From positions 26,341,449 through 26,405,448 of the forward strand of contig NC_135553.1 in assembly GCF_964340395.1 (NCBI RefSeq): a stretch of DNA of 64,000 nucleotides, read 5' to 3'. The position numbers and the translations under genes were made by a program. The DNA is from Glandiceps talaboti. Taxonomy: Eukaryota; Hemichordata; Enteropneusta; Spengelidae. A model generated the notes under the pieces. The model saw only the letters and a program-made list of their open reading frames with translations. It was not told where the DNA came from and ran no database searches. Positions 11,626 to 22,944 of this stretch are shown one piece after another. How positions within the stretch are numbered: the stretch's first letter is position 1; each line of letters opens with the position of its first letter.

Positions 11626-11970
11626 AAAAACAAACATTTTACACATTTCTTTAAGTACAGTTGTTTTACCAATTAAAATTTCCTTTCCAAATACCCAATT
11701 TATGTAGTCACTTAGATTGGGTTGGGTTTTTAATAGCTACTTACTGTTTTATGGACATTCAAACACTCTATGTACATTTGCAGTTGTTGATGTCAGCTAC
11801 TGCACAATGTTTGCAAACATCACAAATTTACAGAACATGAACACAAAACATTTGACCTCTATAACACCTTTGGTACTAACCAAGCAATACACATTTAGAA
11901 TGCAGCAGTTATTCCATTGTTTTCACATCCTCTGCTCTATAAATCACAAATGCACAATTTCTCTTCACAG

Positions 11971-12844
11971 GATAGCCATGGCTTACTCAGTGACCCTAAA
12001 GAGAATACCTGAACTATTGAAGTACATAACAAGATGGCGTCCAGAATGTAACCCTCTCTACTACATGATAAAGAATAGTCATCAAACTAATAATACTTGG
12101 CCACATCTCAACATCTACACAGATAATGAACAATTTCAATTTTGTAAAACTGTGGTCTGTAAAGCCAACAACTTCTACAAACCTCCCTACAACACAACAT
12201 ACTTTGCCTACTCTACTGATGGTGGTAATCTTACAACTTTACTGAAGCAGGATGGAGTTGTGGACTGCAGAGTAGACTACACAACATTTGAACTTGTTCC
12301 TACTTCTTTGGTAGACAATATCAAGGAAGTGGCATGTGATCAAATGGATTATAAACCAATATTTGAGCTGGAATACAAAACATTCATTTTTGACCAACAG
12401 AACGAGCATAAAAAGCTACTTTCAGCAAACCCACTACCACAGGGATTTATAGTAGGACCCCTGTCTAGTAAACATGTGCAATTATTGGAAGAGAAAAACA
12501 CACTCCCATTTACACCAAATTTTGTCAAAACTCTTGAATACTACAAACATTTGGCAGTTTTTGATGACAACAAGAAACCTGTTGCATGGCTTATTCAGAA
12601 GGAATATGGTGATCTGGGTTATTCTTATACAGATCAAGCACTCCGTAGATATGGTTTTTTCACTATCATTTCTTCAAGCTTAGCAATAGAAATATCACAG
12701 GTTGATGAACCACCCATTGGTATCATTAATGTGAATTTTGCTGAACATGTAAAAGGTATATATGACTCAGAAATAGATATATACAAGAACTTTCAGCTGA
12801 CACGGCTGTGTTTAATGAAGAAAGATGAAAAACATGAATTTTGA
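11971..12844 (+). CDS. Glycine N-acyltransferase-like protein (GLYAT family), paralogue 2
   Basis: The coding region is 11978-12844, giving 288 residues. The frame stays open upstream to 11717, but a good splice acceptor (TTTCTCTTCACAG ending at 11970) and the paralogue alignment place the start at MAYSVTLKR. The upstream 87 codons are therefore read-through intron. The N-terminal domain covers about 1-145 and the GNAT half about 152-280. RRYGFFTII (residues 223-231) keeps the Gly that paralogue 1 has replaced, making this copy closer to the canonical R-x-x-G acyl-CoA loop. PVAWLIQKEYGDLGYSYTD is shared with paralogue 1. Expected role: amino-acid N-acylation from acyl-CoA, with unknown substrate. 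A candidate polyadenylation signal, AATAAA, lies near 13072. This copy looks the most intact of the three. Confidence 0.82.
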
Positions 12845-13112
12845 TATTACAAGGCAGCTGTGGAAGACAATCATTTTCACACCCATTTTACCTTGATACA
12901 TGTACATGATCTAAAAACAATATCAAATTTGGCAATTAAATAGATGTAGACTGCACAAGGTCAAGGCCTATGGTTATTATCTCCAAAAAATTAGTACCAC
13001 TACAAAATGGCTGTAAATGACCACTTTTCCATTAAAGTACTATGCTTTATCAGAGACAAACAATATATATTAATAAAACAGAAAGACTGTGATGACAAAC
13101 ACAGTGACTGGG

Positions 13113-13802
13113 CAAGTCTAGAATTCTAAACTGATACAGTACATTGCGTTTTAAAAACTTCATTCCATATACCCAGTCTAGTCATGAGGCTTGTAAAAGG
13201 TGTTAAATTGTGGGGGTCTCCTGTGGTGAATGAAGTGCCGAAGGGCACATGTCCATGTAATCCATCACAAACTGACAGGCTGTCGTCATCATTCATTAAT
13301 ATTCATTTGATACAGCTGTTTTGACTGTCGCAGGAATTTAGCATGTTGTCGTTCATGTTTTCTTTGGAATAACCATAGACCTAGTCTAGAATTCTATTAG
13401 AACTGGTACAGTACATTATGTTTTAAAAACTTCATTCTTAATACCCACCATAGACCATACATCATTGTTTTTTTCATCAATACACTAATGTATCGACATT
13501 GATATTACTTCCAAAAAATACATAGTACAAGCGATCGCCATTTTGTTTGTTGACCATGCATTGTGGGAAATTAAACCTCTCTAGGACTGCACTGATATGC
13601 AAATGTCCAACCAGGACTCCACCTCCAGTCTGTTTAAACTAAAATCACATGGGGATGCGATGACGTCAACCTGTTTATATGAACACGGTTGGGGTTAGCA
13701 CAGATTTCTGTGTTCAAACAAGCCTCTTGACTAGACTGGGTATTGTAATGGAATGAAGTTTTTAAAACGTAATGTACTGTACCAGTTTAGAATTCTAGAC
13801 TA
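13113..13802. mobile_element. Nonautonomous DNA transposon with ~80-bp TIRs and 8-bp TSD (hAT-like by TSD size)
   Basis: Direct repeats TGACTGGG at 13105-13112 and 13803-13810 flank the element. The ends are long inverted repeats. Each carries GTCTAGAATTCTAAACTG, ACAGTACATT and CGTTTTAAAAACTTCATTCC, then ACCCAGTCTAGTCA and GAGGCTTGT, over about 80 bp with few mismatches. A third, internal copy of the same terminal block begins near 13389 (GTCTAGAATTCTATTAGAAC). No transposase is encoded. An 8-bp TSD is typical of hAT, but the TIR termini are not classic, so the superfamily is tentative. Confidence 0.85.
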
Positions 13803-13810
13803 TGACTGGG

Positions 13811-14357
13811 TTCACATAACTTATCAAACATGGTAATATCAACTCTACAAAAAAAGAACAAATATTAAACATCTTTGTCCAAAATTCTAACTTACTCCTG
13901 ATATGAATGGAACTATTATTATTGCACTGCAAAAACAGAGAGAACTAGAAAACTGGTTGGGCATTTATAGTCACTTTTATACTCATTTGTTGTAGATAAT
14001 ATGTATACAGACAAGTAGAAATTGTTGTGTCCTTCAGATCCAGCAATGAATCACCAGTGTACATGTACATTATTCATGGTTGTTGATATTTGTTTAGTAG
14101 TAATGTAGCCTAACCCAGGCAAGTTATTATGACATTAGCACTATTATCAACGATATCATTGGTATGTGAACAGGACATCTAATATACATGTATATCATGG
14201 ACGGATTTAGATGGAACATTGTGGACAGATAGCTGAGGCTAGGAGACAAGGACCAATTAATTAGAGTTTGATGTAGAGCTCATTCAAGATTTTAATTAAT
14301 TTCCAAAGACTTAAGTCAAGCTAAATGAAATCAAAATTCTAAAATTTAATAAAATAT
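13811..14357. other. Non-coding spacer
   Basis: AT-rich sequence with several ACATGTA palindromes. I see no exon or known repeat. Confidence 0.5.
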
Positions 14358-14868
14358 ACACTTTGTTTGAATGGCTGATTACTGTGTTTAATATTCTTAA
14401 CTGCAGTAACACTTTGTTTGAATGGCTGATTACTGTGTTTAATATTCATAACTGCAGTAACACTTTGTTTGAATGGCTGATTACTGTGTTTAATATTCTT
14501 AACTGCAGTAACACTTTGTTTGAATGGCTGATTACTGTGTTTAATATTCTTAACTGCAGTAACACTTTGTTTGAATGGCTGATTACTGTGTTTAATATTC
14601 ATAACTGCAGTAACACTTTGTTTGAATGGCTGATTACTGTGTTTAATATTCATAACTGCAGTAACACTTTGTTTGAATGGCTGATTACTGTGTTTAATAT
14701 TCATAACTGCAGTAACACTTTGTTTGAATGGCTGATTACTGTGTTTAATATTCATAACTGCAGTAACACTTTGTTTGAATGGCTGATTACTGTGTTTAAT
14801 ATTCTTAACTGCAGTAACACTTTGTTTGAATGGCTGATTACTGTGTTTAATATTCATAACTGCAGTAA
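14358..14868. repeat. 51-bp minisatellite, 10 copies
   Basis: Ten nearly identical 51-bp units contain TTTGAATGGCTGATTACTG and AACTGCAGTAACAC. The main variation is one T/A position, in ATTCTTAAC versus ATTCATAAC. Because 51 is a multiple of three, both strands stay open for about 185 codons. This follows from the period and is not evidence for a protein. Confidence 0.95.
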
Positions 14869-15069
14869 CTGTACTGTAGCGATTTTGACTTTTTTGCAAA
14901 CCTTAAACAGAAAATAAAAAGTGGAAAGAAAAATCTTAAAACACAAAATAAAGTGAAAAAAAAAGATAAAAATTATTGCACACCAACCAAGGCTACAATT
15001 ATTGCAGCTATCATTGCTTGTTCAATTCATAACTTTCTATTTACTAGAATAACAGACAGGATAAACTGC

Positions 15070-15264
15070 AGCCAGGACACACTACTAAGAATATTCCCAT
15101 CAAAGTTCAGACCAATCTGCCCAGTAGTTTTTGAGTTTAAGTTTTTTGACCAAAAATGACATTTTTGACCCAAATCACACATCTGTGATGCATTCATTTT
15201 GCTTTGAACAATTTCCCAACTAGACACCAAAGTAATGTCCCCATCAAATACCAAGACATTTTTG

Positions 15265-15332
<68 letters not shown>

Positions 15333-15403
15333 ACCAGACAGACAGATATTTTTCCATGCCTATAGCACTACTGAACCTAAAAGTTCAGTTGTGCTAAAAA
15401 TAA
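15070..15403 (+). repeat. Dispersed repeat family, copy D, 5' truncated and carrying an expanded (CA)n
   Basis: Matches the last module of copy C: AGACCAATCTGCCCAGTAG, TTTTTTGACCAAAAATGACA, then the terminal CCTATAGCACTACTGAACC and AGTTGTGCTAAAAATA. Copy C has a short ACACACACAGACAGACA stretch where this copy has about 30 CA dinucleotides (15269-15328). Confidence 0.75.
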
Positions 15404-16350
15404 CACCTAAATAGGAGTGCCTATTTACAAATGACTGCACTGAATCAAAACCCTATTTAAATATCTTAGTAGAATAACAACAGAACAAATTATTATTATT
15501 ACATCTAAGCACACATGTATACAAATACATGTATTATCTTGTTTATATAATGAAATCAACACTTCAAAATTCATTAGGAGAAACAAACAGGTTGGAAAAC
15601 CCAGGAGTTACATGTAATTAAAATGTCAGAAAGGATACCCTGTGAACTCACTATGTTATAAAAACTTGGGTGTTAGGATGCATTGGTTTCTGAACTTTCA
15701 TTCACTTTCGCTTATAACAAGTTATCAGTACAGAGCTTGCATCCAGCTAAACTTAGGTGGAGGTGACCTACAGATGTTGCTAGGCAACTTTTGTTAACTG
15801 CATCTACTGTTATCACTATAAAAACTGTGTGAGATGATAAAGTTATGTAACATATCATGTGATCTGTTGAGGAACAAATAATACAATAGCCAAAACACAG
15901 AGAAATTGATTACTTTTAATAACACTTGTATCAGTATGTTAGTATTGTAGACATGGTGGGTTTTGGTAGTTGTCAGCTCCTACTGCACAGAATCAAAAGG
16001 ACACAGATGAATCAAAGACTAACTTGACCATATCTGAAGAGGTAGGTTATACATGTAGTAAGTTTTAGTTTTAACACCAGGACTAGCACAGAGACTTGCA
16101 TGTAACTGACTTCAACACCTGTGCGTGATAACCGCAAGGTGTTTTGCACAGTATCAAGCAGCAGCAGAAACATATTGGTATGTAACTGTTTACCTGGAGT
16201 GGAAGGTCAATTTTTATTTCAGCTGAGTTGTCGGTCTGTCCTGCCTATGTGTTGATGAGTTTAATAATTATTTCAATTTATTTGTTATATTTCATAAGCT
16301 AGAATCCAGTTATGTGGGGATTTCGTTCTTGTTTTTCTCCTACAAAGAGC
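15404..16350. other. Non-coding sequence upstream of the 41-bp array
   Basis: No coding exon recognised. A possible donor, GAAGAGGTAGGT near 16040, could end a non-coding exon of the GLYAT-like paralogue 3, but this is only a guess. Confidence 0.4.
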
Positions 16351-19300
16351 AAACTGCCAGGTATGGTGTATGGTAGGGGAAAAGTTAGAGCGAAATGCCA
16401 GGTATGGTGTATGGTAGGGGAAAAGTTAGAGCGAAATGCCAGGTATGGTGTATGGTAGGGGAAAAGTTAGAGCGAAATGCCAGGTATGGTGTATGGTAGG
16501 GGATAAGTTAGAGCAAAATGCCAGGTATGGTGTATGGTAGGAGAAAAGTTAGAGCGAAATGCCAGGTATGGTGTATGGTAGGGGAAAAGTTAGAGCAAAC
16601 TGCCAGGTGTGGTATATGGTAGGGGATAAGTTAGAGCAAACTGCCAGGTATGGTGTATGGTAGGGGAAAAGTTAGAGCGAAATGCCAGGTATGGTGTATG
16701 GTAGGGGAAAAGTTAGAGCAAACTGCCAGGTATGGTGTATGGTAGGGGATAAGTTAGAGCAAAATGCCAGGTATGGTGTATGGTAGGGGAAAAGTTAGAG
16801 CGAAATGCCAGGTATGGTGTACAAATGTATGGTAGGGGAAAAGTTAGAGCAAAATGCCAGGTATGGTGTATGGCAGGGGAAAAGTGAGAGCAAAATGCCA
16901 GGTGTGGTGTATGGTATGGGAAAAGTTAGAGCAAACTGTCAGGTATGGTGTACAAATGTATGGTAGGGGAAAAGTTAGAGCGAAATGCCAGGTGTGGTGT
17001 ACAAATGTATGGTAGGGGAAAAGTTAGAGCAAAATGCCAGGTATGGTGTATGGTAGGAGAAAAGTTAGAGCGAAATGCCAGGTATGGTGTATGGTAGGGG
17101 AAAAGTTAGAGCAAACTGCCAGGTGTGGTATATGGTAGGGGATAAGTTAGAGCAAACTGCCAGGTATGGTGTATGGTAGGGGAAAAGTTAGAGCGAAATG
17201 CCAGGTATGGTGTATGGTAGGGGAAAAGTTAGAGCAAACTGCCAGGTATGGTGTATGGTAGGGGATAAGTTAGAGCAAAATGCCAGGTATGGTGTATGGT
17301 AGGGGAAAAGTTAGAGCGAAATGCCAGGTATGGTGTACAAATGTATGGTAGGGGAAAAGTTAGAGCAAAATGCCAGGTATGGTGTATGGCAGGGGAAAAG
17401 TGAGAGCAAAATGCCAGGTGTGGTGTATGGTATGGGAAAAGTTAGAGCAAACTGTCAGGTATGGTGTACAAATGTATGGTAGGGGAAAAGTTAGAGCGAA
17501 ATGCCAGGTGTGGTATATGGTAGGGGATAAGTTAGAGCAAACTGCCAGGTATGGTGTATGGTAGGGGAAAAGTTAGAGCGAAATGCCAGGTATGGTGTAT
17601 GGTAGGGGAAAAGTTAGAGCAAACTGCCAGGTGTGGTATATGGTAGGGGATAAGTTAGAGCAAACTGCCAGGTGTGGTATATGGTAGGGGAAAAGTTAGA
17701 GCGAAATGCCAGGTATGGTGTATGGTAGGGGAAAAGTTAGAGCAAACTGCCAGGTATGGTGTATGGTAGGGGATAAGTTAGAGCAAAATGCCAGGTATGG
17801 TGTATGGTAGGGGATAAGTTAGAGCAAAATGCCAGGTATGGTGTATGGTAGGGGAAAAGTTAGAGCAAACTGCCAGGTATGGTGTATGGTAGGGGAAAAG
17901 TTAGAGCAAACTAGCAGGTATGGTGTATGGTAGGGGATAAGTTAGAGCAAAATGCCAGGTATGGTGTATGGTAGGGAATAAGTTAGAGCAAAATGCCAGG
18001 TATGGTGTATGGTAGGGGAAAAGTGAGAGCGAAATGCCAGGTATGGTGTATGGTAGGGGAAAAGTGAGAGCAAAATGCCAGGTATGGTGTATGGTAGGGG
18101 AAAAGTTAGAGCAAAATGCCAGGTATGGTGTATGGTAGGGGATAAGTTAGAGCAAAATGCCAGGTATGGTGTATGGTAGGGAATAAGTTAGAGCAAACTA
18201 GCAGGTATGGTGTATGGTAGGGGATAAGTTAGAGCAAACTGCCAGGTATGGTGTATGGTAGGGGATAAGTTAGAGCAAAATGCCAGGTATGGTGTATGGT
18301 AGGGGATAAGTTAGAGCAAAATGCCAGGTATGGTGTATGGTAGGGGAAAAGTTAGAGCAAACTGCCAGGTATGGTGTATGGTAGGGGAAAAGTTAGAGCA
18401 AAATGCCAGGTATGGTGTATGGTAGGGGAAAAGTGAGAGCGAAATGCCAGGTATGGTGTATGGTAGGGGAAAAGTGAGAGCAAAATGCCAGGTATGGTGT
18501 ATGGTAGGGGAAAAGTTAGAGCAAAATGCCAGGTATGGTGTATGGTAGGGGATAAGTTAGAGCAAAATGCCAGGTATGGTGTATGGTAGGGAATAAGTTA
18601 GAGCAAACTAGCAGGTATGGTGTATGGTAGGGGATAAGTTAGAGCAAAATGCCAGGTATGGTGTATGGTAGGGGATAAGTTAGAGCAAACTGCCAGGTGT
18701 GGTATATGGTAGGGGAAAAGTTAGAGCGAAATGCCAGGTATGGTGTATGGTAGGGGAAAAGTTAGAGCAAACTGCCAGGTATGGTGTATGGTAGGGGATA
18801 AGTTAGAGCAAAATGCCAGGTATGGTGTATGGTAGGGGATAAGTTAGAGCAAAATGCCAGGTATGGTGTATGGTAGGGGAAAAGTTAGAGCAAACTAGCA
18901 GGTATGGTGTATGGTAGGGGATAAGTTAGAGCAAAATGCCAGGTATGGTGTATGGTAGGGGAAAAGTTAGAGCGAAATGCCAGGTATGGTGTATGGTAGG
19001 GGAAAAGTGAGAGCGAAATGCCAGGTATGGTGTATGGTAGGGGATAAGTTAGAGCAAAATGCCAGGTATGGTGTATGGTATGGGAAAAGTTAGAGCAAAA
19101 TGCCAGGTATGGTGTATGGTAGGGAATAAGTTAGAGCAAAATGCCAGGTATGGTGTATGGTAGGGGAAAAGTTAGAGCAAACTAGCAGGTATGGTGTATG
19201 GTAGGGGATAAGTTAGAGCAAAATGCCAGGTATGGTGTATGGTAGGGAATAAGTTAGAGCAAAATGCCAGGTATGGTGTATGGTAGGGGAAAAGTGAGAG

Positions 19301-20586
19301 CAAAATGCCAGGTATGGTGTATGGTAGGGGAAAAGTGAGAGCAAAATGCCAGGTATGGTGTATGGTATGGGAAAAGTTAGAGCAAACTGCCAGGTATGGT
19401 GTACAAATGTATGGTAGGGGAAAAGTTAGAGCAAAATGTCAGGTATGGTGTATGGCAAGGGAAAAGTTAGAGCAAACTGCCAGGTATGGTGTATGGTAGG
19501 GGATAAGTTAGAGCAAAATGCCAGGTATGGTGTATGGTAGGGGAAAAGTTAGAGCGAAATGCCAGGTATGGTGTATGGTAGGGGAAAAGTGAGAGCGAAA
19601 TGCCAGGTATGGTGTATGGTAGGGGATAAGTTAGAGCAAAATGCCAGGTATGGTGTATGGTATGGGAAAAGTTAGAGCAAAATGCCAGGTATGGTGTATG
19701 GTAGGGAATAAGTTAGAGCAAAATGCCAGGTATGGTGTATGGTAGGGGAAAAGTTAGAGCAAACTAGCAGGTATGGTGTATGGTAGGGGATAAGTTAGAG
19801 CAAAATGCCAGGTATGGTGTATGGTAGGGAATAAGTTAGAGCAAAATGCCAGGTATGGTGTATGGTAGGGGAAAAGTGAGAGCAAAATGCCAGGTATGGT
19901 GTATGGTAGGGGAAAAGTGAGAGCAAAATGCCAGGTATGGTGTATGGTATGGGAAAAGTTAGAGCAAACTGCCAGGTATGGTGTACAAATGTATGGTAGG
20001 GGAAAAGTTAGAGCAAAATGTCAGGTATGGTGTATGGCAAGGGAAAAGTTAGAGCAAACTGCCAGGTATGGTGTATGGTAGGGGATAAGTTAGAGCAAAA
20101 TGCCAGGTATGGTGTATGGTAGGAGAAAAGTTAGAGCAAAATGCCAGGTATGGTGTATGGCAGGGGATAAGTTAGAGCAAAATGCCAGGTATGGTGTATG
20201 GTAGGAGAAAAGTTAGAGCAAAATGCCAGGTATGGTGTATGGCAGGGCTGTATGGTAGGGAAAATGAGAGCAAAATGGCAGGTATGGTATATGGTAGGGG
20301 AAAAGTTAGAGCAAAATGCCAGGTATGGTGTATGGTAGGGGAAAAGTTAGAGCAAAATGCCAGGTATGGTGTATGGTAGGGGATAAGTTAGAGCAAAATG
20401 CCAGGTATGGTGTATGGTAGGAGAAAAGTTAGAGCAAAATGCCAGGTATGGTGTATGGCAGGGCTGTATGGTAGGGAAAATGAGAGCAAAATGGCAGGTA
20501 TGGTGTACAAATGTATGGTAGGGGAAAAGTAAGAGCAAAATGCCAGGTGTGGTGTATGGTAGGGGAAAAGTTAGAGCAAAATGCCC
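16351..20586 (+). repeat. 41-bp minisatellite array, about 100 units, with higher-order repeats
   Basis: The unit is GCCAGGTATGGTGTATGGTA followed by GGGGAAAAGTTAGAGCGAAAT (41 bp). Variants include an 8-bp ACAAATGT insertion after GGTGT, and TATGGG or CAGGGG in place of TAGGGG. Long blocks recur. 19305 and 19887 begin the same 582-bp block (14 units plus one 8-bp insert). A 516-bp shift links 16871 and 17387, and a 410-bp shift (10 units) links 18021 and 18431. The array ends about 280 bp before the start codon of GLYAT-like paralogue 3. Confidence 0.95.
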
Positions 20587-20857
20587 ACATAATTCTAGAT
20601 GATATATTTTGTCATATTTTGATGTTGTTTCAGCCATTCAGTTGACTACAATATAGTTTCTTGTACTTCCAACCAAGGTCAAGTCTACTACACAATACAA
20701 CAAACTGTCAGATGATGAATTTACAAGTCTACGGAAGTACAATAATAGCTTATTATTGATAGTTTGAAAGCAAGAAGTACAGTAGTGTCAAAGATGACAG
20801 CTATTGAGCCTTGATAATTAGTTGTCTCAGGTATCATGTAACATTTCTCATTCACAG

Positions 20858-21730
20858 GACCCATGGCTTACTCAGTGACCCTAAAGAGAATACCTGAACT
20901 ATTGAAGTACATAACAAGATGGCGTCCAGAATGTAACCCTCTCTACTACATGATAAAGAATAGTCATCAAACCAATAATACTTGGCCACATCTCAACATC
21001 TACACAGATAATGAACAATTTCAATTTTGTAAAAATGTGGTCTGTAAAGCCAACAACTTCCACAAACCTCCCTACAACACAACATACTTTGCCTACTCTA
21101 CTGATAGTGGTAGTCTTACAACTTTACTGAAGCAGGATGGAGTTGTGGACTGGAAAGAAGACTACACAACATTTGAATTTGTTCCTACTTCTTTGGTAGA
21201 CCATATCAAGGAAGTGGCATGTGATCAAATGGATTTTGAACCTGTTGTGGAGGTGAAATATAAAATATTTGTTTTTGATCAACATAAAGAAGCGCTCAAA
21301 AAGCAACTTTCTGCTAAAGCATTACCCAATGGACTTACATTAGGACCCCTGTCTACTGAACATGTTAAACTATTACAAGAAAAAATACATGCCCATTTAC
21401 ACTCTGGAACACAACAAAAGCTTGGCAGCTTATGATGAAACTCAAACCCCTGTAGCCTGGGTTATACACAAGGAATATGGTGACATGGGATATTCATACA
21501 CAGATCCAACTTTCCGAAAACGCCACCTTACTAGCATCCTTTCAAGCACTCTAACATCAGAAATATCTGAGTTTGAGGTTGAACCCTATGCAATCATACC
21601 CATCAGCAACATCCAGTCAGCTCTACGCAATGCCAGCCGTATTAAATTCATGCTATACAGGGACTTTGAGATGACAAGGCTATGTCTAAACAAGAAGCAT
21701 TTAGTAAAAAAAAGTGGTGCAAGATTATAA
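20858..21730 (+). pseudogene. GLYAT-like paralogue 3, frameshifted
   Basis: The acceptor TTCTCATTCACAG ends at 20857 and the ATG is at 20863. Residues 1-175 follow paralogues 1 and 2 closely (MAYSVTLKR to LSTEHVKLLQEK). The frame then breaks at about 21380-21410. Compared with paralogue 2, one base is missing in the GAAAAA run and 16 bases are missing after CCCATTTACA, a net loss of 17 nt. The original frame stops at 21435. The rest of the GNAT half (SLAAYDETQTPVAWVIHKEY, GDMGYSYTDPTFRKR, DFEMTRLCLNKK) continues in another frame to 21730. The expected RR-x-G loop reads RKRHLTSIL. A 17-nt loss is unlikely to be a base-calling slip, so I infer a pseudogene, but an assembly artefact next to a minisatellite cannot be excluded. 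Confidence 0.8.
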
Positions 21731-22944
21731 ATATTATACTGAACTATACTGTCATACAAATAAGCCAAGTTATACATGTATGTGATATTTATACCAGTAC
21801 CTTGGTCACAACATCATGACAACACATGATGTCTGTCATTGATTGGTTATGTGGTGCTCACAATACAAGTTACTATTTTTTTCCCAATATTTCATACTTT
21901 TGGGGGGAATAATTATGCTTTACTTATTCTCCTGATGGTACTATTTCATGACATATCTTCTCACTGACCCAGCACACCGTTCACGACACTAGATTTAATT
22001 ACTAAATGTACATCATGACCATGCTAGTTTTATACAAAATTATATGTACTATTCTTGCAGAAAATGTACACATCACTTCTTGTTGATAAACATTGTATGT
22101 GCCTTGTATTTATGTTTTATTAACCGGGAATTAAGAATAAAGCAACAACTCCATAAAAATAACACAAACTATCACGTATCCCAGCTCTTCACATTTCATA
22201 ACACAGCGCCCTCTATTGGCAAATGACACAACTCAGAATGGTTATAATCACTTCAGGCTATTTCAAAGTGTACACTAAGGTTCAGCAGCAGCAACAACAA
22301 TCATTAATAGAAGACACAACCTGACTTTAATGTAAACTGAAAAGGCCATGTGTAAAGATTTCATTCCAGAATACCAGAATGCTGCACAGTGTCAACCTGA
22401 TAACAAATCAGAATTTTCAAGTTATTATCACGCTATTTTTGTGATCCACTTCTGTCAATTTCCAAGAATAATTTGTAGTGTATCACCAACAAAGTGTCAT
22501 TTGACTTGTCTCAATGTCAGGCTAATTATTTCTTACATTTCATTTTCATGGAATTTCAAGCAGTATTTGACAGTTTTCTACTGGTATGTACATTTATAAT
22601 TCAAAGACTATCAAGGAACATGATAATGTCTGAAAATATAGTGTTTATTACACTTTACACTTTATTTTACACTGTAAGACACCTGTGTGTTGTGTTATTC
22701 AGCTCTATCCTGCTTCTAAACCACACTGAGTGATTAGTTGATAGTGTGGAAGGTCAAATGTGGTATCTACTGACTACCTATTTTTGTAATCACCAGTAAA
22801 GCAACAGCAGAATAATTACCCCCCCCCCCTCATACACCACCAATGGTCAAAATACTTTAATTGTTTTGGATTTACAGAGGAAAAAGAACAAGTTTGAGTC
22901 AAGACTCAATACCAGTAGCTTTGCTGATAAATACGTCAGATTGT
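21731..22944. other. 3' flank of the GLYAT-like pseudogene and spacer
   Basis: AT-rich, with a candidate AATAAA at 22136-22141 and a C run near 22820. No other gene recognised. Confidence 0.5.

Noticed and set aside
11717-11977. N-terminal extension of GLYAT-like paralogue 2
   Set aside because: It crosses a strong splice acceptor at 11970 and has no counterpart in the other two copies.
14339-14917. Opposing ~185-codon frames in the 51-bp array
   Set aside because: Same period effect, and both strands are equally open.
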